45,206 bases of DNA from Eubacterium sp. AF16-48 (lineage in GTDB: Bacteria; Bacillota; Clostridia; Lachnospirales; Lachnospiraceae). How positions within the stretch are numbered: position 1 is the first letter of the stretch; each line of letters begins with the position of its first letter. The translations under genes and the position numbers were made by a program. Shown piece after piece: positions 38,144 through 45,206 of the stretch. Location of the stretch: positions 1-45,206 of the forward strand of contig NZ_QUHB01000013.1 of NCBI RefSeq assembly GCF_003479405.1. The letters run 5' to 3'. The notes under the pieces were generated by a model. The model was given only the letters and a program-made list of their open reading frames with translations. It searched no databases and was not told the DNA's origin.

Positions 38144-38440
38144 ATGGCTAATATCATTTCAGATGAAACAATTGAGTATGTTGGAATTTTGGCAAAGCTG
38201 GAATTGTCTGACGAAGAAAAGGAAAAAGCAAAAGCAGATATGGGAAAAATGCTTGACTATATTGATAAGTTAAATGAATTAGATACAAGCAGTGTTGAGC
38301 CTATGAGTCATGTTTTTCCTGTTAGCAATGTATTCAGGGAAGACGTTGTAACAAATGGCGATGACAGGGACAATATATTAAAGAATGCACCGGAAGAAAG
38401 AGATGGTGCTTTTGTAGTTCCAAAAACTTTTGAAGAATAA
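38144..38440 (+). CDS. gatC: Asp-tRNA(Asn)/Glu-tRNA(Gln) amidotransferase subunit C
   Basis: The 98-aa product starts at ATG 38144, since AAGGAGG (38132-38138) is too close to the ATG at 38141. GatC wraps around GatA and joins the GatCAB complex, which converts mischarged Glu-tRNA(Gln) and Asp-tRNA(Asn) to the amide forms. Typical features are [31 protein letters not shown] and the end VVPKTFEE. It is the first gene of the gatCAB operon, 30 bases before gatA. Confidence 0.95.
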   Translation: MANIISDETIEYVGILAKLELSDEEKEKAKADMGKMLDYIDKLNELDTSSVEPMSHVFPVSNVFREDVVTNGDDRDNILKNAPEERDGAFVVPKTFEE

Positions 38441-38470
38441 TAGTTTTTATAAACATTAGGAGATTTGTAT

Positions 38471-39943
38471 ATGAGTTTAATGAGTTTAACAGCTGTTGAA
38501 CTGGGAAAGAAGATTAAGAGCGGCGAAGTTAAGGTTAAAGATGCGGTTCTTGATGCATTCGCCCAGATTGAAGCAGTGGAGGAAAACATTAACAGTTATG
38601 TTACTGTTTTAAATAAGGAAGAGATTTTAAAAAAAACAGAAGAAGTGCAGAAAAAGATTGATGCAGGAAAACTTACATCACCTCTTGCAGGTGTACCTGT
38701 GGCAATAAAGGATAATATGTGTACAGAGAATGTTTTAACTACATGTAGTTCAAAGATTCTTTCAAATTTTTATCCCACATATACGGCAGAAGCGGTTTTG
38801 AAGTTAGAAGAAGCCGGTGCCATTATAATAGGAAAGACTAACATGGATGAATTTGCCATGGGAAGTACAACGGAAACATCCTATTATGGAGTAACAAAGA
38901 ATCCATTTAATACGGAACATGTTCCGGGAGGTTCTTCAGGTGGTTCCTGTGCGGCAGTTGCAGCAGAGGAATGTTCATATGCTTTAGGTTCAGACACCGG
39001 TGGTTCCATAAGACAGCCAAGTTCTTTCTGTGGAGTAACAGGTATTAAGCCAACATACGGAACAGTTTCCCGTTACGGACTTATTGCCTATGGTTCATCT
39101 CTTGACCAGATTGGACCGGTAGCAAAGGATGTTACTGACTGTGCTACCATTCTTGAAACAATAGCAGGATATGATTCAAAGGATTCTACATCAGTTAAAA
39201 GAGAAAAATATGATTTTACATCAGCCCTTGTTGATGATGTGGCGGGAATGAAGATTGGTATTCCGAAGGATTACTTTGGAGAAGGTCTTGATAAAGAAGT
39301 TAAAGAAAGCATAATGAATGCCGTAAAGGTATTAGAAGAAAAAGGTGCCATAGTTGAAGAGTTTGATTTAAGTCTGGTTGAATATGCCATTCCTGCATAT
39401 TATGTTATTGCGGCAGCAGAGGCAAGCTCAAACCTTGCAAGATTTGACGGAGTAAAATATGGCTATAGAACTAAGGAATATAACGGTCTTCACAATATGT
39501 ACAAAAAAACACGTTCTGAAGGATTTGGTGAGGAAGTAAAAAGAAGAATAATGCTTGGCTCATTTGTTTTAAGTTCAGGATATTATGATGCATATTACTT
39601 AAAGGCACTTAGAACAAAAGCCTTAATAAAGAAAGCTTTTGATGAGGCGTTTGCTAAGTATGATGTGATTATCGGACCGGCGGCACCTACTACAGCACCA
39701 AAGTTAGGGGATAGTTTGTCAGACCCGATTAAAATGTACCTTGGAGATATATATACTATTTCCGTCAACTTAGCAGGTCTTCCGGGAATCTCGGTTCCTT
39801 GCGGCATGGATAGTAAGGGACTTCCAATTGGAATGCAGATTATTGGAGACTGCTTTAAGGAAAATAATATAATAAGAGCAGCATATGCATTTGAACAGTC
39901 AAGAGACTACAACAGATGTGATATTGCCAAAGAAAGAGATTAG
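38471..39943 (+). CDS. gatA: Asp-tRNA(Asn)/Glu-tRNA(Gln) amidotransferase subunit A
   Basis: The 490-aa amidase subunit releases ammonia from glutamine for the GatB reaction. The amidase signature is complete: the catalytic Lys in VPVAIKDNM, and GGSSGGSCAAVAAE through SDTGGSIRQPSSFCG holding the Ser-cisSer pair. ATG 38471 fits the ribosome site TAGGAGA; an upstream TTG would be too near it. The gene ends 11 bases before gatB. Confidence 0.97.
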   Translation: MSLMSLTAVELGKKIKSGEVKVKDAVLDAFAQIEAVEENINSYVTVLNKEEILKKTEEVQKKIDAGKLTSPLAGVPVAIKDNMCTENVLTTCSSKILSNFYPTYTAEAVLKLEEAGAIIIGKTNMDEFAMGSTTETSYYGVTKNPFNTEHVPGGSSGGSCAAVAAEECSYALGSDTGGSIRQPSSFCGVTGIKPTYGTVSRYGLIAYGSSLDQIGPVAKDVTDCATILETIAGYDSKDSTSVKREKYDFTSALVDDVAGMKIGIPKDYFGEGLDKEVKESIMNAVKVLEEKGAIVEEFDLSLVEYAIPAYYVIAAAEASSNLARFDGVKYGYRTKEYNGLHNMYKKTRSEGFGEEVKRRIMLGSFVLSSGYYDAYYLKALRTKALIKKAFDEAFAKYDVIIGPAAPTTAPKLGDSLSDPIKMYLGDIYTISVNLAGLPGISVPCGMDSKGLPIGMQIIGDCFKENNIIRAAYAFEQSRDYNRCDIAKERD

Positions 39944-39954
39944 GAGGGAGCAAA

Positions 39955-41385
39955 ATGAAAGCATACGAGACAGTCATTGGACTTGAAGTTCATGTAGAGT
40001 TAGCAACGAAAACAAAAATATTCTGCTCCTGTTCAACGGAATTTGGAGGAGCACCAAATACACATACATGCCCTGTTTGTACAGGTATGCCGGGTTCACT
40101 CCCTGTTTTAAATAAGCAGGTGGTTGAGTACGCAATGGCAGTAGGACTTGCTACAAATTGTGACATTACAAGAAACGGAAAATTTGACAGAAAGAATTAT
40201 TTCTACCCGGACAATCCACAAAACTATCAGATTTCCCAGTTGTACAAGCCTATTTGTACTAACGGATACGTTGAAATCAAAGGTGATAATGGAGAAACTA
40301 AGCAGGTTAGGATACATGAAATTCATATGGAGGAAGATGCGGGAAAATTAATTCATGACGATTTTTACGATTGCTCATTAGTGGATTTAAACCGTTCAGG
40401 TGTGCCTCTTATTGAAATTGTATCTGAACCGGATATGAGAAGTGCAGATGAGGTTGTTGCTTATCTTGAAAAGCTTCGCCTGATTATTCAGTATCTTGGA
40501 GCATCTGACTGTAAGCTTAATGAAGGTTCCATGAGAGCTGATGTAAACTTATCAGTCAGAGAGGTTGGAGCTAAGGAATTTGGTACAAGAACTGAAATGA
40601 AGAACCTTAACTCATTTAAGGCAATTGCCCGTGCCATTGAAAATGAAACGGAAAGACAAATTGATTTAATTGAAGCAGGTGAGAAGGTTATTCAGGAAAC
40701 AAGAAGATGGGATGATACAAAGGAGTATTCCTACGCAATGCGTTCGAAGGAAGATGCTCAGGATTACAGATATTTCCCTGACCCTGATTTAGTTCCTGTA
40801 ATTATCAGTGAAGAGTGGCTTCAGGAAGTAAAATCCCGCGAGCCTGAATTTAGGGACGAAAAAATGGCAAGATATGTGGAAGAGTTTGAACTTCCTGAAT
40901 ATGATGCGGATATTATCACATTGTATAAGCCTTTAGCTGATTTATTTGAAGAAACAGTTGCCCTTGGCAACAAGCCTAAAGAAGTAAGTAACTGGATTAT
41001 GGGCGAAACAATGAGACTTTGCAAGGAGGAAGGCATTGATCCTGACCAGATAAAGTTCTCAGCAGCAAATCTCTCAAAGCTTATTAAGCTTATTGAAGAT
41101 AGTGTTATCAACAGAGGCGCTGCAAAAGAAGTTTTTGAAGAAATGTTTAAGACAGACGTTGATCCTGAAAAGTACGTGGAAGAACATGGCATGAAGCAGG
41201 ATAACGACGAGGATGCTTTAAGAGAAATAGTAAAGAAAGTTATTGAGGAAAATCCAAAGGCAGTGGAAGATGTACGCTCCGGAAAAGGTAAGGCAATTGG
41301 TGCTTTAGTAGGTCAGACTATGAAGGCAACTCAGGGTAAGGCAAATCCGGCAGTGGTAAATAAATTATTAAAGGAACTTTTATAA
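39955..41385 (+). CDS. gatB: Asp-tRNA(Asn)/Glu-tRNA(Gln) amidotransferase subunit B
   Basis: The 476-aa subunit binds the mischarged tRNA, activates the side-chain carboxyl with ATP and transfers ammonia supplied by GatA. Family motifs are the start YETVIGLEVHVEL, FCSCSTEFG, KNYFYPDNPQNYQISQL and EMKNLNSFK. The YqeY-like tail domain lies at the C-terminus and ends NPAVVNKLLKELL. AGGAGGG precedes ATG 39955. It closes the gatCAB operon; a terminator comes about 150 bases later. Confidence 0.97.
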   Translation: MKAYETVIGLEVHVELATKTKIFCSCSTEFGGAPNTHTCPVCTGMPGSLPVLNKQVVEYAMAVGLATNCDITRNGKFDRKNYFYPDNPQNYQISQLYKPICTNGYVEIKGDNGETKQVRIHEIHMEEDAGKLIHDDFYDCSLVDLNRSGVPLIEIVSEPDMRSADEVVAYLEKLRLIIQYLGASDCKLNEGSMRADVNLSVREVGAKEFGTRTEMKNLNSFKAIARAIENETERQIDLIEAGEKVIQETRRWDDTKEYSYAMRSKEDAQDYRYFPDPDLVPVIISEEWLQEVKSREPEFRDEKMARYVEEFELPEYDADIITLYKPLADLFEETVALGNKPKEVSNWIMGETMRLCKEEGIDPDQIKFSAANLSKLIKLIEDSVINRGAAKEVFEEMFKTDVDPEKYVEEHGMKQDNDEDALREIVKKVIEENPKAVEDVRSGKGKAIGALVGQTMKATQGKANPAVVNKLLKELL

Positions 41386-41457
41386 TTAAGACAGCAAATT
41401 AAATAGAGGAATAGGGAAAGGGTGTTCTGGTAATAGGTGTTTTGGATTGAACCCATG

Positions 41458-41508
41458 CCAGGGACAATTTAAAAAATCTATAGGAATTTTAAATTGTATC
41501 ATTCCCGG
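41458..41508 (+). repeat. CCAGG-hairpin-CCCGG element
   Basis: CCAGGGACAATTTAA pairs with TTAAATTGT and TTCCCGG, giving an A/T-rich hairpin bounded by G/C ends. The layout resembles the element at 41611-41650 and, on the opposite strand, the 74-bp units at 20573-20942. The 70 bases before it hold nothing I recognise. Confidence 0.5.
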
Positions 41509-41537
41509 ATGACTATAAAAGAATTAAGTTCAAAACA

Positions 41538-41583
41538 TAAAAGGGTTAAGTTCTGCGATTAGGCAGGATTTGATCCTTTTTTT
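41538..41583 (+). terminator. Intrinsic terminator after gatCAB
   Basis: AAAAGGGTTAAGTTCTGC pairs (with G-U pairs) with GCAGGATTTGATCCTTTT and ends in a run of seven T. Confidence 0.75.
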
Positions 41584-41610
41584 GTTTATAGTTATGGGCA
41601 AGACAATTAA

Positions 41611-41650
41611 CCAGGAAAATAGCAATTTTATAGTTAAATCCCGGTAGAAA
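41611..41650 (+). repeat. Diverged single copy of the 74-bp repeat core
   Basis: It runs from CCAGGAAAATAG to AAATCCCGGTAGAAA. The reverse complement of each 74-bp unit runs from CCAGGAAATCAT to AAATTCCCGGTAGAA over nearly the same length. Both ends match well and the middle keeps its A/T-rich character, so the element appears dispersed in the genome. Confidence 0.5.
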
Positions 41651-41670
41651 TTCATATTTTATTTATTATG

Positions 41671-41754
41671 TAGTAGCCCAGTACACCTCACTAGAGTTAA
41701 TTTCAGCTACAATAGTAGCCCGGTACACCTCACTAGAGTTAATTTCAACTATTA
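41671..41754 (+). repeat. 42-bp direct repeat, two copies
   Basis: Units start at 41671 and 41713 and share TAGTAGCCC, GTACACCTCACTAGAG and TTAATTTCA with only a few changes. The next 100 bases are rich in GCATCTTC-type words (five GCATCTT between 41803 and 41858), with no gene. Confidence 0.8.
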
Positions 41755-41874
41755 CAGAACCCTCACATCAAGCATTACTTTTGTATTTCCCTTGCATCTT
41801 CCACGCATCTTCCACTTCAAAAGCGCTTCAAAAACACGCATCTTACGCATGCATCTTCACCTTCAAAATCAGTA

Positions 41875-41903
41875 TTGATTTTCTTTCACCTTAGAATTAT
41901 AAT
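41875..41903 (+). promoter_or_regulatory. purF promoter
   Basis: TTGATT (41875-41880) and TATAAT (41898-41903) are 17 bases apart. Transcription from about 41910 gives a ~110-nt leader before purF. Confidence 0.75.
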
Positions 41904-41950
41904 GTATGCGTGGTGTCAAAGCCGCAACTGAAAAATATTTTAGACTTATG

Positions 41951-42005
41951 AAGGAGAAAGGTGAAAAATAAATAGATTTATTTTCATTCTTCTCTTTTAT
42001 TTTTT
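41951..42005 (+). terminator. Attenuator-like hairpin in the purF leader
   Basis: GAGAA with TTCTC and TGAAAATAAA with TTTATTTTCA form a long A/U-rich stem followed by TTTTATTTTTT. It lies after the promoter and just before the purF ribosome site (GAGGGAG), where premature termination would control purF and purB. No known purine aptamer is evident in the 40 nt before it. Confidence 0.55.
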
Positions 42006-42018
42006 GAGGGAGAAAATA

Positions 42019-43461
42019 ATGGAACAGAGAGATGTTAGTATGACTTGGGAACCGGATAAGCCTCATGAAGAATGTGGAGTGTTCGGTATTTATGATTTTG
42101 ATGGCAATGATGTTGCTTCCACTATTTACTATGGATTATTTGCACTCCAGCACAGAGGACAGGAAAGCTGTGGTATTGCAGTATCAGACACCAAAGGCCC
42201 GAGAAAAGTAGACCTGTTAAAAGGAATGGGACTTGTAAATGAAGTTTTTGACCAGAATAATATTAGCAGTCTAAAGGGAAATATAGGCGTGGGACATTGC
42301 AGATATTCCACAGCAGGTGACAGCATTCCAGGTAATGCACAGCCATTGGTACTTAACTATGTAAAGGGTACATTGATGCTTGCCCATAACGGAAATCTTA
42401 TTAATGCCAATGAACTTCGTGAAGAATTAGCATATACAGGAGCTATTTTTCAAACAACCATCGATTCAGAAGTTATTGCTTATCTTATAGCAAGAGAAAG
42501 AATCAAAACCAAAACAGCTGAGCAGGCAGTAGTAAATGCAATGAAAAAACTTAAAGGTGCCTATGCTTTAGTTGTATCCAGCCCTAGAAAATTAATTGGT
42601 GCAAGAGACCCATATGGATTTAAACCCCTTTGCATTGGAAAAAGAGATAACGCTTACATTCTTGCGTCAGAAACCTGTGCCCTTGATACTATTGGTGCAG
42701 AATTTGTAAGAGACGTTGAACCGGGAGAGGTAGTAACCATAGACGAAAAAGGAATACGTTCTGACAAGTCTATGTGTCTTAAACCGGATGAACAGGCAAG
42801 ATGTGTTTTTGAATATATATATTTTTCAAGACCGGATACATATATTGATGGCGTAAATGTTTACGACTCAAGAATTATGGCAGGTAAGTTCTTGGCAATG
42901 GACAGTCCGGTGGATGCAGACATAGTAGTTGGTGTTCCGGAATCAGGAAATGCTGCAGCAATGGGATACGCAATGCAGTCAGGAATACCTTATGGAACAG
43001 CATTTGTTAAAAACAGTTATGTGGGACGTACATTTATTAAGCCACAGCAAAAAAGCAGGGAGTCAAGTGTACGTGTTAAATTAAATGTGTTAAAGGAAGT
43101 AGTAAAAGGCAAGAGAGTTATTATGATTGATGACTCAATTGTAAGAGGAACCACAAGTGACAGAATTGTGCAGATGGTAAGAGATGCAGGAGCTACAGAG
43201 GTTCATATGCGTATCAGTTCACCGCCATTTATCAGTGAATGTTACTTTGGAACAGATATTCCATCTAAGGATCAGCTTATTGCAAATCATAGAACCATAG
43301 ATGAAATAAGAGATGTAATCGGTTGTGACAGCCTTGGTTATTTAAAGGTTGAACGATTAGAGGAACTGTCCGGAGGACAGGCTATATGTAAAGGTTGCTT
43401 TACGGGAGAATATCCGTTAGAACCGCCTACTGAAGATATTAGAGGCGTATATCAGAAATAA
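42019..43461 (+). CDS. purF: Amidophosphoribosyltransferase
   Basis: PurF makes 5-phosphoribosylamine from PRPP and glutamine, the first step of purine synthesis. The product (480 aa from ATG 42019, after GAGGGAG) has a short propeptide ending HEE, before the nucleophile Cys of CGVFGIYDF that is exposed by self-cleavage in this family. The glutaminase part has LQHRGQESCGIAV and GHCRYSTAGD. The PRTase part has the PRPP loop VIMIDDSIVRGTT, and the end has CKGC, part of the Cys set that holds the Bacillus-type 4Fe-4S cluster. It forms an operon with purB 27 bases later. Confidence 0.96.
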   Translation: MEQRDVSMTWEPDKPHEECGVFGIYDFDGNDVASTIYYGLFALQHRGQESCGIAVSDTKGPRKVDLLKGMGLVNEVFDQNNISSLKGNIGVGHCRYSTAGDSIPGNAQPLVLNYVKGTLMLAHNGNLINANELREELAYTGAIFQTTIDSEVIAYLIARERIKTKTAEQAVVNAMKKLKGAYALVVSSPRKLIGARDPYGFKPLCIGKRDNAYILASETCALDTIGAEFVRDVEPGEVVTIDEKGIRSDKSMCLKPDEQARCVFEYIYFSRPDTYIDGVNVYDSRIMAGKFLAMDSPVDADIVVGVPESGNAAAMGYAMQSGIPYGTAFVKNSYVGRTFIKPQQKSRESSVRVKLNVLKEVVKGKRVIMIDDSIVRGTTSDRIVQMVRDAGATEVHMRISSPPFISECYFGTDIPSKDQLIANHRTIDEIRDVIGCDSLGYLKVERLEELSGGQAICKGCFTGEYPLEPPTEDIRGVYQK

Positions 43462-43488
43462 CAGCGCAAAGCGCAACAAGGAGGATTT

Positions 43489-44919
43489 ATGAACGACAGA
43501 TATAACAGTCCATTATCAGAGAGATATGCAAGTAAAGAAATGCAGTACATTTTTTCACCTGACATGAAATTTAAAACATGGAGAAGATTATGGATTGCCC
43601 TTGCAGAATCAGAGATGGAGTTAGGTCTCAACATTACTCAGGAACAAATTGACGAGTTAAAGGAACATGCAGAAGACATTAATTACGATGTTGCAAAGGA
43701 AAGAGAAAAAATCGTACGTCACGATGTAATGTCACATGTGTATGCATATGGTGTGCAGTGTCCTAAAGCTAAGGGAATTATTCACCTTGGTGCAACCTCA
43801 TGTTATGTTGGGGACAATACAGACATTATTGTAATGACTGAAGCCCTTAAACTTGTTAGAAAGAAACTTATAAATGTAATTAATGAATTAGCTAAGTTTG
43901 CTGATAAATATAAATCACAGCCTACACTTGCCTTTACACATTTTCAGCCGGCACAGCCTACAACAGTTGGTAAAAGAGCAACATTATGGCTTATGGAATT
44001 AAAGCTTGATTTAGATGATTTAGATTATGTATTAGATGGAATGATGCTTTTAGGAAGTAAGGGAACAACAGGAACACAGGCAAGTTTCCTTGAACTTTTT
44101 GAGGGTGACCATGAAAAGATTAAAGAATTAGAAAAGAAAATTGCAAAGAAAATGGGATTTGAGAAGTGCTTCCCTGTATCAGGACAGACATATTCAAGAA
44201 AAATGGATACAAGAGTTCTTAATATATTAGCAGGTATTGCAGCAAGTGCTCACAAGTTCTCAAATGATATCAGATTATTACAGCACTTAAAGGAAATTGA
44301 GGAACCTTTTGAAAAAAATCAGATTGGTTCATCAGCTATGGCTTATAAGAGAAATCCAATGAGAAGCGAGAGAATTGCTTCATTGGCTAACTATGTAATG
44401 GTTACAGCATTAAATCCTGCCATTACATCAGCTACACAGTGGTTTGAGAGAACATTAGATGACTCAGCTAACAAGAGACTTAGTGTTCCGGAATCATTCC
44501 TTGCAATTGATGGAATTTTAGATTTGTACTTAAACGTTGTGGATGGATTGGTTGTTTATGATAAGGTTATTGAAAAGAGACTTATGAGTGAACTTCCGTT
44601 TATGGCAACAGAAAATATTATGATGGATGCAGTTAAGGCAGGAGGAGACAGACAGGAACTTCACGAGAAAATCCGTGAACTTTCAATGGAGGCAGGAGCT
44701 AACGTTAAGCAGAAGGGGCTTGATAACAACCTCCTTGAACTTATTGCTAATGATGAAGCTTTCAATATGTCATTAGAAGACCTTCAGAAAACCATGAATC
44801 CAAGTAAGTATGTGGGACGTTCACCTGAACAGGTAGACGAATTCCTTGCCAATGAAATAAATCCTATTTTAGAGGCAAACAAAGACATACTTGGAATGAG
44901 CGCGGAAATAAACGTGTAA
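43489..44919 (+). CDS. purB: Adenylosuccinate lyase
   Basis: The 476-aa cytoplasmic enzyme removes fumarate from SAICAR and from adenylosuccinate, two steps of purine synthesis. The fumarase/aspartase-superfamily signature GSSAMAYKRNPMRSER is intact, as are HLGATSCYVGDNTD and TLAFTHFQPAQPTT. The length matches the longer PurB type found in Clostridia and animals. AAGGAGG precedes the ATG, 27 bases after purF. A strong terminator follows. Confidence 0.96.
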   Translation: MNDRYNSPLSERYASKEMQYIFSPDMKFKTWRRLWIALAESEMELGLNITQEQIDELKEHAEDINYDVAKEREKIVRHDVMSHVYAYGVQCPKAKGIIHLGATSCYVGDNTDIIVMTEALKLVRKKLINVINELAKFADKYKSQPTLAFTHFQPAQPTTVGKRATLWLMELKLDLDDLDYVLDGMMLLGSKGTTGTQASFLELFEGDHEKIKELEKKIAKKMGFEKCFPVSGQTYSRKMDTRVLNILAGIAASAHKFSNDIRLLQHLKEIEEPFEKNQIGSSAMAYKRNPMRSERIASLANYVMVTALNPAITSATQWFERTLDDSANKRLSVPESFLAIDGILDLYLNVVDGLVVYDKVIEKRLMSELPFMATENIMMDAVKAGGDRQELHEKIRELSMEAGANVKQKGLDNNLLELIANDEAFNMSLEDLQKTMNPSKYVGRSPEQVDEFLANEINPILEANKDILGMSAEINV

Positions 44920-44931
44920 ATCCAAAGGTTG

Positions 44932-44975
44932 AAATAAAATAACTTTTCCAGCTCGCTGAGAAAAGTTATTTTATT
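44932..44975 (+). terminator. Intrinsic terminator after purB
   Basis: AATAAAATAACTTTTC pairs with GAAAAGTTATTTTATT around a 10-nt loop. The long A/T stem with flanking A and T can act in both directions. Confidence 0.75.
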
Positions 44976-45035
44976 AACAACCTGCAAACACATAAGGATG
45001 AAAAAATTTTCGCAAGAAAATTTTGAAAATCCGCA

Positions 45036-45167
45036 TGTGTGCAGAATTGCGCAAGTTGCGAAGCAACGAAGCAATTCGTGGATTTACACGATATGTAAAA
45101 GACAGAGTGTGTGCAGAATTGCGCAAGTTGCGAAGCAACGAAGCAATTCGTGGATTTACACGATATG
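45036..45167 (+). repeat. Two 60-bp direct repeats with nested hairpins
   Basis: Identical 60-bp copies lie at 45036-45095 and 45108-45167. Each contains GAATTGC...GCAATTC enclosing GTTGC-GAA-GCAAC, and then CGTG...CACG. They lie between the purB terminator and the next gene and would give two identical structured RNA elements in its leader. Confidence 0.88.
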
Positions 45168-45197
45168 CAGAATATAAAATGAAAGAGAGGAAACAAA

Positions 45198-45206
45198 ATG
45201 AAACCT
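45198..45206 (+). CDS. Start of a following gene (partial)
   Basis: AGAGAGG is well placed before ATG 45198, and three codons (Met-Lys-Pro) follow before the window ends. The product cannot be told. Confidence 0.4.

Noticed and set aside
44966..45196. Minus-strand frame with a repeated CISCKSTNCFVASQLAQF segment
   Set aside because: It is the reverse of the 60-bp hairpin repeats; 72 is a multiple of three, which keeps the frame open.

Overview
The window looks like a chromosomal segment of a low-GC, spore-former-lineage Clostridia, most likely Lachnospiraceae. The grounds are A/T-rich codon use, strong AGGAGG ribosome sites, a T-box-controlled ileS, a spoIID plus SpoIIQ-like pair, gatCAB, and secreted multimodular carbohydrate-active proteins. 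The genus cannot be fixed from the sequence alone. No tRNA, rRNA, insertion sequence, phage gene or CRISPR array was seen.

Region 1 (1-20.5 kb, all plus strand) is a secreted-protein locus. It starts with a run of Lys-rich fibronectin-III-like proteins (a partial gene, then 344-1483 and 1504-2073). Next come a GH16-CBM-CotH fusion (2295-5909), a GH76 endo-alpha-1,6-mannanase with CBMs (5990-9442), a 2275-residue binding-module giant with no visible catalytic domain (9701-16528), a CBM/NPCBM protein (16764-19019) and a small secreted protein (19690-20478). The last five all carry one C-terminal module that I cannot name; the 262-aa protein is essentially that module alone. Two 56-57 aa peptides of one family (16550-16720, 19400-19573) sit between them. 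A 45-nt leader motif occurs twice, and two gene remnants show past recombination among paralogues. GH16 (beta-1,3-glucan) plus GH76 (alpha-1,6-mannan) suggests that yeast or fungal cell wall is the target.

Region 2 (20.5-21.66 kb) is a long regulatory and repeat stretch: five tandem 74-bp repeats, a promoter embedded in two palindromes, an Ile T-box with terminator, a 59-bp near-perfect hairpin and 66-bp tandem repeats, all before ileS.

Region 3 (21.66-32.75 kb, plus) holds ileS, glycogen phosphorylase, a 5'-truncated nuclease-like gene, spoIID, a SpoIIQ-like degenerate M23 protein, glpK and ywlG.

Region 4 (32.8-37.99 kb, minus) has a phosphoribosyltransferase-like gene and a three-gene surface-glycan operon: a GT2 glycosyltransferase, a pyruvyltransferase-FrhB fusion and a flippase-like membrane protein. 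A strong promoter drives it, divergent from gatC.

Region 5 (38.0-45.2 kb, plus) holds gatCAB (Asp/Glu-tRNA amidotransferase), a repeat-rich intergenic region, purF behind a promoter and an attenuator-like hairpin, purB, a terminator, a pair of 60-bp hairpin repeats, and the first codons of another gene.
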